A model generated the notes under the pieces. That model did no database searches. It worked only from the letters and a program-made list of their open reading frames with translations, and was not told where the DNA came from. Below are positions 23,645-35,333 of a stretch of 64,000 bases of DNA, piece by piece. The stretch comes from Phylloscopus collybita (Eukaryota; Chordata; Aves; Passeriformes; Phylloscopidae): positions 18,201,501 to 18,265,500 of the forward strand of contig JAJNNQ010000009.1 of the NCBI GenBank assembly GCA_027886175.1, written 5' to 3'. A program made the translations under genes and the position numbers. Every line of letters starts with the position of its first letter. Within the stretch, counting starts at the first letter, position 1.

Positions 23645-26600
23645 AGACAGACAAAATTTTGAAATACACAACTTCATATTGGCAGGTGGTTATATTACAC
23701 TAGGACACTATTTGTAGGATCCATGGAAGAGTATATATTTTCCTGAGCAGCATGTGAGAGGAATATGTGTGCCAGGAGTATACTACTCATCCTCTCAGAA
23801 AACAACAACAACACAAGCGGTCAATGTCCATTTAACCTGTTATTAGTATGCATGCCTCAGCAGTATGTCAAGAAGATGGTTTCCAATTCCTTCATCAAGA
23901 TTAGATTATTAATACATAAAATGGAAGGCATAAATCTACAAGAATCAACTCAGCCAGTCAATGGCCAAGTATCCGAATTATAGCAAAAATTTATGTGTCA
24001 ATCAACAAACATTCACAATTTCAGCTGAATGTTCACACAGAAAATTTTCAGTTGCCTCTTCTATACAGACCACTACATGAAAATACATGTGTGAAATATA
24101 GTTATGAATGCTGAGGGTTAAAAAAATACATATTCTGAATCTGCAGGTAGAAATATCATAATTAAGCAGTGGATTGTACTAGAGAGATCAGAATTATTTG
24201 ATTACTATAGTAATTATATAAAAATTGACTAGATAAGATGCCATCATAACACTAATTGATATATGGCTATTATGTTGAAAAGGCACAGGCTTCATAAATA
24301 ATCATGAAGACAAATGACAGGGGTTATGATCAGACAGTTTTTGTCTCTCTATTAACTCTATCTTATCAAATAATATCAATTACTAAGAATTGTTCTTGAT
24401 GCATAGCTTAAGTGAGGATTACAAGAAGAAGTTAAAGATCATGATTTTTAAAAAATATGAACTTTACAGTAGATCTTCTGTGACCAATTCATTGTATATA
24501 GATCTTATAAAACTTACAATTAAGGATACACTCTTGTAGACCATTTGACAAATAATCATAAAAAAAACAAATAGTTGTGTCAGAAGAAATGTAATGTATC
24601 AGCATTTTGTGGGACTTACTATTATTTAACCTTCTTTAGGACAGGATAAGATCAATCCTAAAACCATAATTCTGCAAATAAGTTATCACTTATTTCATAT
24701 CCAAATAGCATATATACACTTAAAAATTTAAGCATCTACTTGCTGTTAATTATCTCTAAAGTGTTACATGAAAATGCAGTTCTAATTTATAAAACTCTAG
24801 GAGATGGTCAAATATTGTATTAGATCTATGCAAATTTCACCTAAATTTTCTGTAATTTCTGACTGATGTACACTTACTACTGATTTATTCCAGATACAGT
24901 AGTAGAAAAGTTTACTATTAGGTTAATCCTGAATATGCTAGCAACTTTTTTTCTTTACAAAACATTGATTCAGGAAAACATTTTTGGTTTTAGTAGAAGC
25001 ATGCAGATTTTGAACATTGCTTTGATCATAAAAGATTTTCTAATTCTTTCTCCCTGCACATCCACACCAAAATCACTAAATCACATATCCAAGTCACGGG
25101 TCATAATAAATTTTTACAAAAACAGTCTTTTACTATTTGAAAATATTTTCTGATCTTTTTCCATTCAGCTTAAGTTCCTCCTATCCTTTCACTTAAAACT
25201 GCATGCCTTTCCCCCGCTCCTCCCCATAGTCTTGGATTTAACAAGAGGGAGAGGAGAGCAAGGAAGTATATTGAAGTCCACCAGAAGGCAAAAAACCCCT
25301 TTGAACAGCTAATTGCAAGCAGCACAGTGACAGAGACAGTGAGTTTTCTATTGCAAAGGCTATGAAGTAGAATGAAAATCTCCTAGAATGAAAAAGTTCA
25401 TCTGTGGGTACCCTCTGAGTCAGGAGCACCACCCTTTGGCATATTGATGGTTCATGGTTATTCCTTGAATAGAAGGCTAAAGCCAAAAGCCAAGGAGCAG
25501 CCGAAGTCTAGAAACAGGAGTGATGGGTTATGCCTCCAGAGAACTGAAAAGCATAAAGGATGAAGAGCATAAAGAATAAATAATTCCTTAGAACTAAAAG
25601 GAATAAACACTATTGTCTAAGTTATGGTGGGAGGAGAAGGGAACATACTTCTTGGATTATGCTCTAGGCACTACACACGTACCTTTACATCCCTACCTCC
25701 TTTGGAGTTTTTCTTCTGTGGAACTTCAAGGCAATCAATGTCTTTATCAAGCTCTTCCTGTAGCTGTAACTAGTCAATGACTGTGACCTTGTGCAAGCCA
25801 AACCCACTGTAATCAAGGACTTTCCAGTGAGCAGCCATAATTCAAGAAATAAGAGAAGAGTTTTTTCTTAAGGAATGAAAATATATTAGCCAAAACTTCT
25901 TGTCAATTCATGGGAAAGGGCACAAAATGTATGGGAAGGGCAGTCATAGGTAACCATGCATGTCCAAAAGGCCTGTCTGTAAGAGAACTGATTTGGAAGA
26001 GGGTATGAAGATATTTCCTACTCTCTCTTAAACCAAGTGTGAAACAATAGCAAATGACTTAGATTTGTTCAAATACCTATTCCTTAAGTGAAAGGACCAG
26101 GAAGTGGACTATAATAAATTCAATTAAAATATCCTCCCAGCATTGGTGCTGCAGCTGCTTAACTGACTTCAACACACTTCCACATTGTCTAAACTCATAG
26201 CTGGGAGGTTGATTGGTCAGACAACTACTCAGAAAAAAATGAAAGGAAGAATAGTAATACAGCTCAGATACTGAGGAGATGGGGGTACTAATATATTGTC
26301 ATCTGAGAAAGATAAAAGTCATACAAGAGTCCAGTGTTGGGGTAAGAAAAGTTTATGAGGAATCTTTTCTTCATAATGCTGTAACCCATCTGTGTAGCAG
26401 AGGTGTTTGACAGCAGGTAAACTGTATCTCACTCTCTAAAACTTCCCAATCCCCACCCCACTCCAAAACAAAACAGCCAACCAAACAAACCACCCACCCC
26501 TATGAGGGCACCACCAACTTCCTCAATCAACTGATTCACAAATATTTTACCTTACTGATTTGCTGAAGCAATAATTACCAGTTATTTAATTTCCAAAATC

Positions 26601-29228
26601 AGAAAAAAAAATTGAAGTTAGACAGTGTCAACACTTAACATTACAAAGCTGACACTTCCTATCAACTAGAATGTTTATTATGCAAGCCTAAGACCCCTAC
26701 GATACAGTCAGCAGGGTCTATCAAACAAAAAAGTGGCTTCAACAAAAGAGTGAATGTATGAGGTGGTACTGACTAAATTGCCATCACATTGTTTTCAGCT
26801 ATTGACTGTGAAAACTGACAGTACTTGAATAGTGTCAGATTTTTAAAGGCTGAAATACGATGCAGGAGAGGAACTGAACAGTTACGATACTCCTAAGGCT
26901 TTGAGATCTCAAAATTTCACTGACTGAAACCATCATGTTTATTTCAGCACTTTGGTATGTGTGATATAATAGAACCATGTTATGTTTTCCTGATACACTT
27001 TTATTAATTTTGAAAAATATTTTATGTAATAATTTAATATTGAATTAAATTAAATATTTAGATTAATTATTCTATGATTCAATTATCATGAATGTTTATT
27101 ACATGTTTGCAAAAAAATGTTTTGGCTTGATTAACAAAATATTCACTATTTTGGAGTGAAATATTTTTAGAATTTTTTTACATAACAAAGCAGATGGATT
27201 ACTCTGAAAACTTAACAGGTACATGCTATTTAGAGTCTCTTAGAAGACAAGTCTTGGTTACTGTGACTAAAATGGCAGATGTTGCTCTTCATTTCCAAAA
27301 GCAATCTCAGACTTCTCATTCAAATGCTTTCTTGACAGATATGTTAAATTAGCTTTCTCTTGGCTTTGAAAATTAATCCTATGGGTCTTTTTGCAAGCAT
27401 ATTTGTTTTTTAATACAAATGGAACTAGGTGTATTTTCATATATTTCATGAGCTGTTCTGTATTTGATGAAAAAAACTCCTCTGATATAACTCCCACTAA
27501 TGTCTGCAAGATTCTTCCTTTGGTAACTATATAAAAAGTAACTGTCTTGTACTAAAAAATATAGGTGTAATATTTCACTCTTTTTCAGGTGTCTAGGGAC
27601 TGATATTAATAATATGCCCATTCTTGATGATTGATTTTCAATTTAATTTCATTTGGATTTTATTTTCTTGAAGTCAAACAATTTTACCAGATTTTACCCT
27701 TTTCTACTTTTTTTAATTATTGTCATTGTAAAGAATGTTTAAATTGTATTCCAAAATGGATAAACAGGCAATTGTTCCATGACAGTTAATTTCATGCTCT
27801 TTTATGTCCTTTGTTCAGCTTTACTGAATCTCATCATAAACCAACAGTGATTTGTGTGGCTGTTTCAGCATTTAAAAATATAGACTAAAACTATGTTACA
27901 TTAAGCCTTGCAGAATCATCTAAGAACAAGGTTTAGCATCTGGGTGATAATTCCACACAGATAAAATGCAGAGAACAAGGAAACTATGTAGCTCAACAGT
28001 AAGGTACAGTCTGGTGACTGCTGATTTATTTGTAAACATTAGAGTAATTATGAAAATATTCTCTTGTAACTCACCTATAACTAAACTGACATTCAAATGG
28101 AGTTGGCAGACTGTTTCTGTTCATGTTGCACACACTATGGACAGTTTGTTTGAAAGCAAACAAACAGAATTGATTTCTTTGGTCCTTTTAATATGTAGCT
28201 CTCACATGGGGAATGTCTAAAAAAAGACAGTCAGTCACTGTCCAGATGGAAATGAGGTTTCTGTAGCAAGATTCCATAACAGAAACTTTAGCAGGATTGA
28301 GTCTGACTTCTGCTGAAGTCTTATGATGCAGGTGGCCCACAGCCTTATGTGACCAACTCAGCTCATGTATCATCCACTGCCATAGATTTTCTTAATCCAC
28401 TCCTAACTTTCTTAAGTATGTACAAAAGACTGTCCCTATGCATCCGTTTCTGCATTTGCAGGAAGTTTTTATTGCTTCATTGTAAATCTTTTATCTGTGC
28501 ACAATTTGATGAGTTTTGTAGCATGAACCATTTAGGAGAGTCTCTGGAAAGACGAGCCAGATCCTCCACAAAGAACATTAGCTAACATACTTAAAGACAC
28601 CATTTTGTCCTTCCAGAGAAAGAGAAGCCTGGAGGGAGTTTTCAGGACAGTCTGAAATTTCCTCTTAGAGAAGCCCTTCAACTATTAAGCTGGATGTTGT
28701 TAAGACTTCAGTGACTTACCCAGCACCAACTTGCCCCATTGTCTCAAATCTGTCTATTATCTTGCAAATGAAGATGTCTGGCTGGGCAGTTCCTGGACCA
28801 CCCAGAGACCTAGTTTTCCTCAGGAATATTGGGGGTTTTCTTACAAATTGTTCATTTGGAATAACATCGTTTAACTACTTTTGAAAATAGATTACATATT
28901 CTAGAGTTATAAGCTGCACACAAAAGATATATTGATCCTCATCCAAGCATGATTTTATGGCTGAAGAGTGTCTGTCCCCAAAAACCTAGAGAACCTAGTG
29001 AATATCAAAGTATTTTCAGATTAATATGTAAGAGTAATGTGACTCTTTATATTGAGAAAGTTACATTTTTTCATTGGAATATCAGCTTTTCAGTATATAT
29101 GTTACCAATTTCCTTTCTCCTCCTAGTCTAATCTGTGAAAGTGTATCTGATACCAATGTCTCATTGACGCTTCTAGCAAAAAAATAAGATAAAAATATTA
29201 GAGATATGAAGAAAATAAGTGTAATATT
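23645..29228. other. Long AT-rich unique stretch, no gene seen
   Basis: 5.6 kb without a recognised CR1, LTR or gene. Contains short AT-palindromic tracts near 27000-27070 and a small A/C-rich patch near 26465-26500. Open frames are all under 90 codons and domainless. This is one of the longest repeat-poor stretches in the window. Confidence 0.5.
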
Positions 29229-29789
29229 GTCCTGGTTTCAGCTAGGTAGAGTTAATTTCTTAGTAGCTGTTACAGAGCTGTGTTTTGGATTTGGAATGAG
29301 AATGGTGTTGGTAATACACTGATGTTTTGGTTTTTTGTTAAGACATGTTTTATCCCAGGTTAAGGACCTTTTCCTTGTCTCATGCTCTGCCAATGAAGAG
29401 GTGCACAAAAGAAACTGGGCAGGAGCATACCTGGAATAGGTGACCTGAACTAACCAAATGGATGTTCCAGGCCATAAAATGTCAAACCCAGAATATAAAC
29501 TGGAGGAAATTACCTGAAAGAACAGATGATATAGATTTGGGAAGAGGTGTCTGGCATTGTTCAGTGACAGTTAGTAATCGTATTGTGCATGACTTGGTTT
29601 TCCCTTTTAACTGTGATTATTATTACCATTTATTACTGTATTTATTTTTAATTACAAAACTGTTTTTGTCCTAACATACAAGTTTTACTGTGATTCTCCT
29701 TCCCATTCCACCAGGGTGGGGAGGAGAGAGGAAAGATTAAGCAAGCTACTGCATGATGCTTAATTTCCAGCTGTGCTAAAACCACAACA
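29229..29789 (+). mobile_element. Solo LTR, abundant avian ERV family, copy 2
   Basis: Begins TGTCCTGGTTTCAGCTAGG and ends GCTAAAACCACAACA. It aligns by eye with 20354-20939 across the start (GGTTTCAGCT), the TATA region (GAATATAAAC at 29491-29500), the T-rich region before the U5-like part and the AAACCAC end. It keeps AGAGTTAATTTCTTAGTAGC near 29259, which is decayed in copy 1. The U3 is shorter and diverged, so the two are separate old insertions. No viral gene or matching flank was found. Confidence 0.85.
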
Positions 29790-32289
29790 GACATGCTGAT
29801 GTGAAATAATGTTTAAATAAAATACCACAGAAGAAACAGGAATAGAATAAAAACATCCAAGAGTCAAGACAAAGGATGTCAAAAATTCCTAACATTTGTA
29901 TACACATACTCATTAGACTTTGCACTGTTTTCACATTCTATCTGGTTATACCAAATGATGTTTCTTAAGATAGGTATAAATGACATTGTCTGTAAATACT
30001 TCTATGTTTCAATAATTCTTTTCCACTTGCACGAACTTTTACTCACTAAATTGCTAAAATATTTGGATTTTTTATTTGGATTTTTTATTGTTTGCTTACT
30101 CCTACATGGAGCTTTAAAAGTGTTTATGTTTCCATATATATATATATAAATAAAACGGTGTTTACAGTGTATATATATAGAAAGAGAGAGAGTAAATTGC
30201 ATTTATATATTAAATCACTTTTTCCTTAAAATTGAAATGTTTCCTTAATTTAAGATTTGATTGAGATTAAAAATCTTTGTATATATTTTCTATTTTTCTT
30301 AATAATCAGAAACTTGTTTACAAATTTCCTATTTGATTAATAAGCTGCATAGAAAACTGTGGATATCTTAGTCTACCATTAACTGAGTTTTTCACAAATT
30401 ATTTGCCTTTAGAAAAGTCCTTGGAGATAAAAATAATTATAGGATTTTTTTCTCAAATAAAGCAACCGTAAACTTACACAACTACTTTTTTACATGGTGT
30501 TTGCAATGAGAAACAAGTAATAAACAATGGATATCTTTAAAATACTGAAACAAATATTTTTTTGGAGCATTAACATTAAATAATTTGGTGTAGTATTTCT
30601 CCTCCCACTACCACCTTTGTTTCAAAGAAACCTTCCTTCTCCAATATCAGCTGATAATCTCCTCTGCCCCATCACAACTTGCAGGGAAGAGCTTTACCAT
30701 ATCTCTTTTTATCTGACGCAGGCTCAGTTATTCTTAAGTGCATTTTTACTATTTGTTATCCTCTTTTGACATTGACTGAAACAGTAACACTATGAGGCAG
30801 GGGTTAACTTCAAGAGAGTGTTGTAAGTCAAAAGCGATACAATGTAGGTGTTTCTTAGGTCCTAGCTGTTGAGAGCAGTAGTAATGGAGAAAGCTGTTTT
30901 TAACAGCCTGAAGAGTCACATGCAACAGAATCACAGAGGGCAAAAATGCCAACAGCTTCATCTTCTGTTTGGAAAGTTGTGATGCTGCAACACTACACAT
31001 GCTGTTTTCAGTCTCTCTTTTTGCCCTTGGCCCCTACGACCTTGCTGCAATATGAGCCAGTGGAAATGCCCAGGGCAGTTGACAATCTAGTGATCTCACT
31101 GAGAAATGTGGAAATCATTCACAGCATGAGAAATTTTATACTTACTTCAAACTGAAGATCTTGAGGTCTCATAGGAAAACAGTTGCTGGTTTAGAGGAAG
31201 GTTCATAACTGTGGTGGAAAAAAGCATCACTATCAGTCAACCAGGCTCCAGGGTAGATTTCAGACCATGATCTGTGCCACAGATTCAAACCAGTTATTCT
31301 CATACATGTTAACTCTGTATCATTTTGTTCTAGAGGGAAAAAAACCCCAAAACTAGCCAAAAACCAAAAACCGGGAGGCAGAAAGCTATAGGAACCTGTC
31401 AAAGTTTTCTACCTGTAAAAAAACTTAAAAATCTCAGCTGGAAAATCAGACAACAAAAGCTAATGGAATAAAAAAAAAAAAAAAAACTCCTATAAAAAAT
31501 TTAAAACTTTGAAAAGTAAAAACAGTTAATTCCAAACAAGAGATTCAAATTGACAACATCATGTACAAAGTCTTATCTGTGGAGCCTCTCTGTGCCCTCT
31601 AGTGCTACAGAAGTAATGAAAACACAGGCTAAAAATGCAAAGAGAAAATTTCTAGATTTTGTTTGCCTTGTAGTTCTCTGGGCAGTCAGTCTCTGAAATA
31701 CAACCATTGAATTCTTGTGTTAATGCAAAAGCATAACCTTTAGATATAGACAAAATAATTTTGAATATTGCTTTTCTTTCTTTTTCCTTTTTTTTCCCTT
31801 TTTTTCCCTTTTTTTTTTTCAATACCCTTGAATAATCCCCATGGAAAGATGTATTAATATTAGGATTTTCTATGGTTCTCATCAGCTGAATATCAGTATG
31901 CCTATTGTCACAGTTCAGTGTATATTCCAAATATGAAAGTGCTCAGCTTGGGATAGAAGTGTCATTGTAAAGGAAAATCAGAGTGCTTTAGGGAAGACTT
32001 TGTTCAATAATCACTGTTTCTGACTACAATCTGTGAAATCGTTTTTTATAAACCTTGCAGAATAAAGTCAAGCACCGATATTTCTCCTTTTTCTTCTGGT
32101 TTTTTTTTCAGTACCTTTTATTTTTTTAATCTTTGTTGCCCATACTCCCCATACTAAAATCTGAAAAGTTTTTAGTAATTGTTCATGGAAGAATGAAAGA
32201 AAAATTATTTATAAAAGCCAGTTCCTCACTTGGATGCATAAAAAAAAATCATAAAAAAAGACATTTCGTATGAATAAATTCTATGTATG
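29790..32289. other. AT-rich unique sequence with simple tracts
   Basis: Contains TA runs and GA repeats (30136-30196), an A-run (31470-31486) and a polypyrimidine tract (31771-31820). No gene or recognised mobile element. Confidence 0.5.
31771..31820. repeat. Polypyrimidine tract
   Basis: Runs of T broken by CCC and single C, a purine/pyrimidine asymmetric tract with mirror-like TTTTCCCTTTTTTTCCCTTT units that could in principle form triplex DNA. Confidence 0.9.
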
Positions 32290-34036
32290 CAAATTTGGAA
32301 TACCAATATCTAAATAATTCAACCACTGCTAAAGACAATTACATGGACAAGGCAGAGGTGTTTAATGCATTCTTTGTCTTCAACACAGATGACAGACCCA
32401 GGAGTCTCAGTGGCAAGAGCTGGATGACCATGACTTTGAGAATGATTAACTCCCAGCTGAGCCTGAAATTGTGCGTGATCTGCTGCTCCAGCTGGATCCC
32501 TACATATATATAGGACCTGATGGGATTCACCGAGGAATCCTCAAAGAGCCAACTAAACTCTTTTGATTTTTCAACAGTCTTGGGAATCCAGAAAGACTCC
32601 AGTTGACTGGAACCTGGCAAGACTTGTCACAATTTTCAAGAAGGCAAGAAAGATTACCCCAGAACTACAGGCCTTCAGTGACTACAGTCTCACTTCAGTG
32701 CCTGATAAAGAAATGGAAAAGATTGTTCTGGAAATTACTGAAAAACACCTGCAAGGCAATACAGTCATTGGTTACAGCCAGCATAGCTTCACGAGAGCAA
32801 AGTCTTCCTTGCCAAATCTGATTTCCTTTTAAGACAAGGTAACCCACCTAGATGATCATGGGAAGACAATTGTTGTAATCTTTCTGGAATTCAGTACAGG
32901 TTTTGATCCTGTCTTTCAATTATCTTTCTGGATAAGAGTCCAGCACACAGCTGGATAAACATGCGATGGTGAGCAGGTGGCTCACAGGTTGGGCACAAAG
33001 GGTTGCAGTGAATGTGGTTATATCAGAGTGGTGACCTGTCACTAGTGGGGTTCCACACGGCTCCATCCTCAGCCCTGAGCTCTTCTCTTCAACATCTTAA
33101 AGGATTTGGATGCAGGACTGGAAGGGATACTGAGCAAGTTTGAAGATGATGCAAAGCTGGGAGGAGTTGTTGATTCCCTCAAAGTCAGGGAAGCCCTGCA
33201 GAGAGACCTTGACGAATCAGAAGGTGGAGAAATTACCAACCACATTAAAATCAACAAGGAAAAGTGCTGAATTCTGTACCTTGGATGGGGCAGCCCTGGG
33301 TGTATGTACAGACTAGGAAATGAGATGCTGGAAAGCAGTGCCATGGAAAGGGACCTGGGGATCCTGGTTGAAGGAAAGTTGGATATGAGTCAGCAGTGCC
33401 CTGGCAGCCAGGAGAGCCAAGCGTATCCTGGGGTGCATCAGGCACAGCATCACCAGCCGGACAAGGGAGGGGATTGTCCTGCTCTGCTCTGAGCTGGGGC
33501 AGCCTCACCTTGAGTGCTGAGAGGACAGTTTTGTGTGCCACAATATAAGAAAGATGTAAGTCTCTTACAGATTATCTAACAAAGGTCTATGAAGATGGTG
33601 AAGGGCCTTGAGGAGAAGCCATATGAGGAGTGGCTGAGGTCACTTGTTCTGTTCAGCAAAAGAGAGACTAAGGGGAGACCTCATTGCAGTCTGCAAATTG
33701 CTCATGGGGGCAATGAGCAGAGAGGCAGAGGCAGGCACCAATCTCTTTTCTGTGGTGAGCAGTGACAGGACTCGAGGGAATGGTCTGAAGTTATGTCAGA
33801 GGAGATTAGGTTGGATATTAGGAAAAAGTTCTTCACCCAGAGAATGGTTGGGCACTAGAACAGGCTCCCCAAGGAAGTGGTCACAGCACCAAGCCTGACA
33901 GAATTCAAGATGCATTTGAACAATGCTCTCATCCACATGGTGTGACTTTTGGGGATGGAGTTGTGCAGGACCATGAGTTAGACTGGATAATCCTTGTGGG
34001 TCCCTTCCAATTCAGGATACTCTATGGTTCTATGAC
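32290..34036 (+). mobile_element. CR1 LINE, longest copy in the window
   Basis: About 1.75 kb of plus-strand CR1, 5'-truncated within ORF2 but with an intact-looking 3' end: GTGGGTCCCTTCCAATTCAG, then decayed octamers (CTCTATGGTTCTATGAC). The element holds the fingers, palm and thumb of the reverse transcriptase, the ORF2 C-terminus and the 3' UTR. The first 40 bases or so are only weakly CR1-like, so the 5' edge is approximate. No target duplication was identified. By eye it is less decayed than the other copies but still far from intact. Confidence 0.95.
32480..33270 (+). pseudogene. CR1 ORF2 reverse transcriptase remnant
   Basis: An 89-codon open piece (32563-32832) covers the RT fingers: IFQQSWESRKTP near its start and EKHLQGNTVIGYSQHSFTR toward its end match the order expected in CR1 ORF2. 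Upstream, in the plus strand, LDPYIYIGPDGIH is readable near 32490. The piece ends at a TAA (32830-32832), where the family has a sense codon, and the same frame carries on as DKVTHLDD. Motif A reads FLEFSTGFD near 32883-32910, so the usual catalytic aspartate is a glutamate. Motif C reads F-E-D-D near 33139-33150. With the stop, the motif A change and later frameshifts it cannot be functional. Confidence 0.85.
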
Positions 34037-34611
34037 CTTAAAGGTATGCTACACTTAATGTATTTCATGATTAGGGTCACATAAAAATATTGTTTTGCAG
34101 AATCTCTAAATGAGAATAAAAAATAATGAATAAAGATTAAAATAGGCAGAATTTCTTCTTGAAAAACACAGACAAACACCAGGCATATCAGGACAATTTT
34201 ACCATAGCTAAGACCACTACAGAACAGGACTGTCGAAAGCATTTGTTAACACTAAATGTATTCAAAGCTGAGGGAAAAGCTCTGACATACTTTAATCAGC
34301 ATAGGAAAAAACTGCATCCAGGCATTTCTTTATTACCTATATACATTGAATGTATAGGTAATAAAGCCTTTGTTCTTTAATGAACTCTTTATTTTATATG
34401 AATTTTATCAGCATTTCAAATGGAGAAAATAGCATGTACTACAAAGTACTTTATTCTGGTATAGAAAAGTATGTAAGACTTGAGTGTCTTTCAACTAAAT
34501 TGGACAAGTTAAAAGCAGAAACAGGTAAATTTTTAAGAGTATGGTTAAAGAACAATGATAAATTCTGTCCATCCTGGACTTTTCATAACAGATCAATATT
34601 AGAAAACAGAC
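34037..34611. other. AT-rich sequence with a strong hairpin
   Basis: No gene or known repeat. Frames of 70 to 98 codons lack domains. Holds the hairpin at 34328-34366. Confidence 0.5.
34328..34366. repeat. Near-perfect 39-base hairpin
   Basis: The outer arms CTTTATTACCTAT and ATAGGTAATAAAG pair without mismatch (13 bp). After a 2-base bulge (AT), ACATT pairs with AATGT around a single central G. This is the densest palindrome seen in the window. Confidence 0.9.
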
Positions 34612-35333
34612 TGTCTTGGGTTGCAATATATAACCAAAAGCATGCAGTCTATTCCCAATCTGTTGAAACCAGTTGAGAAGGGAGTGGGCAAGTGTCTTCT
34701 GTTAATGGGCCAGCTGTTAAAACCAGGTGGAGCAATGTTCCTTATCTTTTCCACCATCCATCCTCCCTCCAGGGGATATCTTCTGTTAATGGGCCATTAA
34801 GGCTCACATCATGACTGAAAACATTACATCATTCCATTGTGAGATGCTCCACCCAGTGGGAGGAGCCAAGCATTCCTACCCGCTGAAAAAAAAAGCTAGG
34901 TAGGAATAAAAGCTGAAATTCAGCACAAAAGAGCAGCTTGTTTTCCATTGGATTCCAGAGGAAGACTAGACCCATCTTACCACCACTGGACCCTTTCTAC
35001 AGGTTCATCTCTACTCCAACAGAACCACATCTGTCACTCCTGGAGGACTTATTTTGGACTGCTTCCAACACCCTGACCAACAGGGTGTCAGGGCGTATTG
35101 TGACTCTGTCAGAGTTTCTAGGATTTTTTGTTTGTTTGCTTGTTTTTTGTACTACTACATTTGTATTTTTAATATTCCTAATAAAGAACTGTTATTCCTA
35201 TTCCCATATCTTTACCTGAAAGCTCCCTTAATTGTAAAACTATAATAATTCGGAGGGAGGAGGTTTACATTTCTCCATTCCAAGGGAAGCTCCAGCTTTC
35301 CCTGGCAGATACCTGTCTTTCTAAACCAAGACA
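34612..35333 (+). mobile_element. ERVL-type solo LTR with target duplication
   Basis: The 722-bp element starts TGTCTTGGGTTGC and ends TAAACCAAGACA. Its ends form an 8-bp perfect inverted repeat, TGTCTTGG/CCAAGACA. It is flanked by CAGAC (34607-34611) and CAGAT (35334-35338), a 5-bp target duplication with one transition; 5 bp is typical of ERVL. U3 carries TCTTCTGTTAATGGGCCA twice (34695-34712 and 34779-34796). The TATA-like AATAAAAG is near 34905 and the poly(A) signal AATAAA at 35180-35185. No internal viral sequence, so the provirus was lost by LTR recombination. The 93-codon frame at 34938-35219 is an LTR artefact. Confidence 0.92.

Noticed and set aside
20354..29789. Two same-strand LTRs of one family 8.3 kb apart, the spacing of a full provirus
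   Set aside because: The LTRs are strongly diverged from each other, no primer-binding site follows the first, and the interval holds no gag, pol or env traces but does hold ordinary unique DNA and a microsatellite.
30880..30960. AACAGAATCACAGAGG string resembling a CR1 terminus
   Set aside because: The homology does not continue into the CR1 3' UTR on either side, so the match is too short to support a call.
34938..35219. 93-codon frame with a membrane-like C-terminus
   Set aside because: Inside the solo LTR; the hydrophobic run comes from its T-rich R/U5 region.
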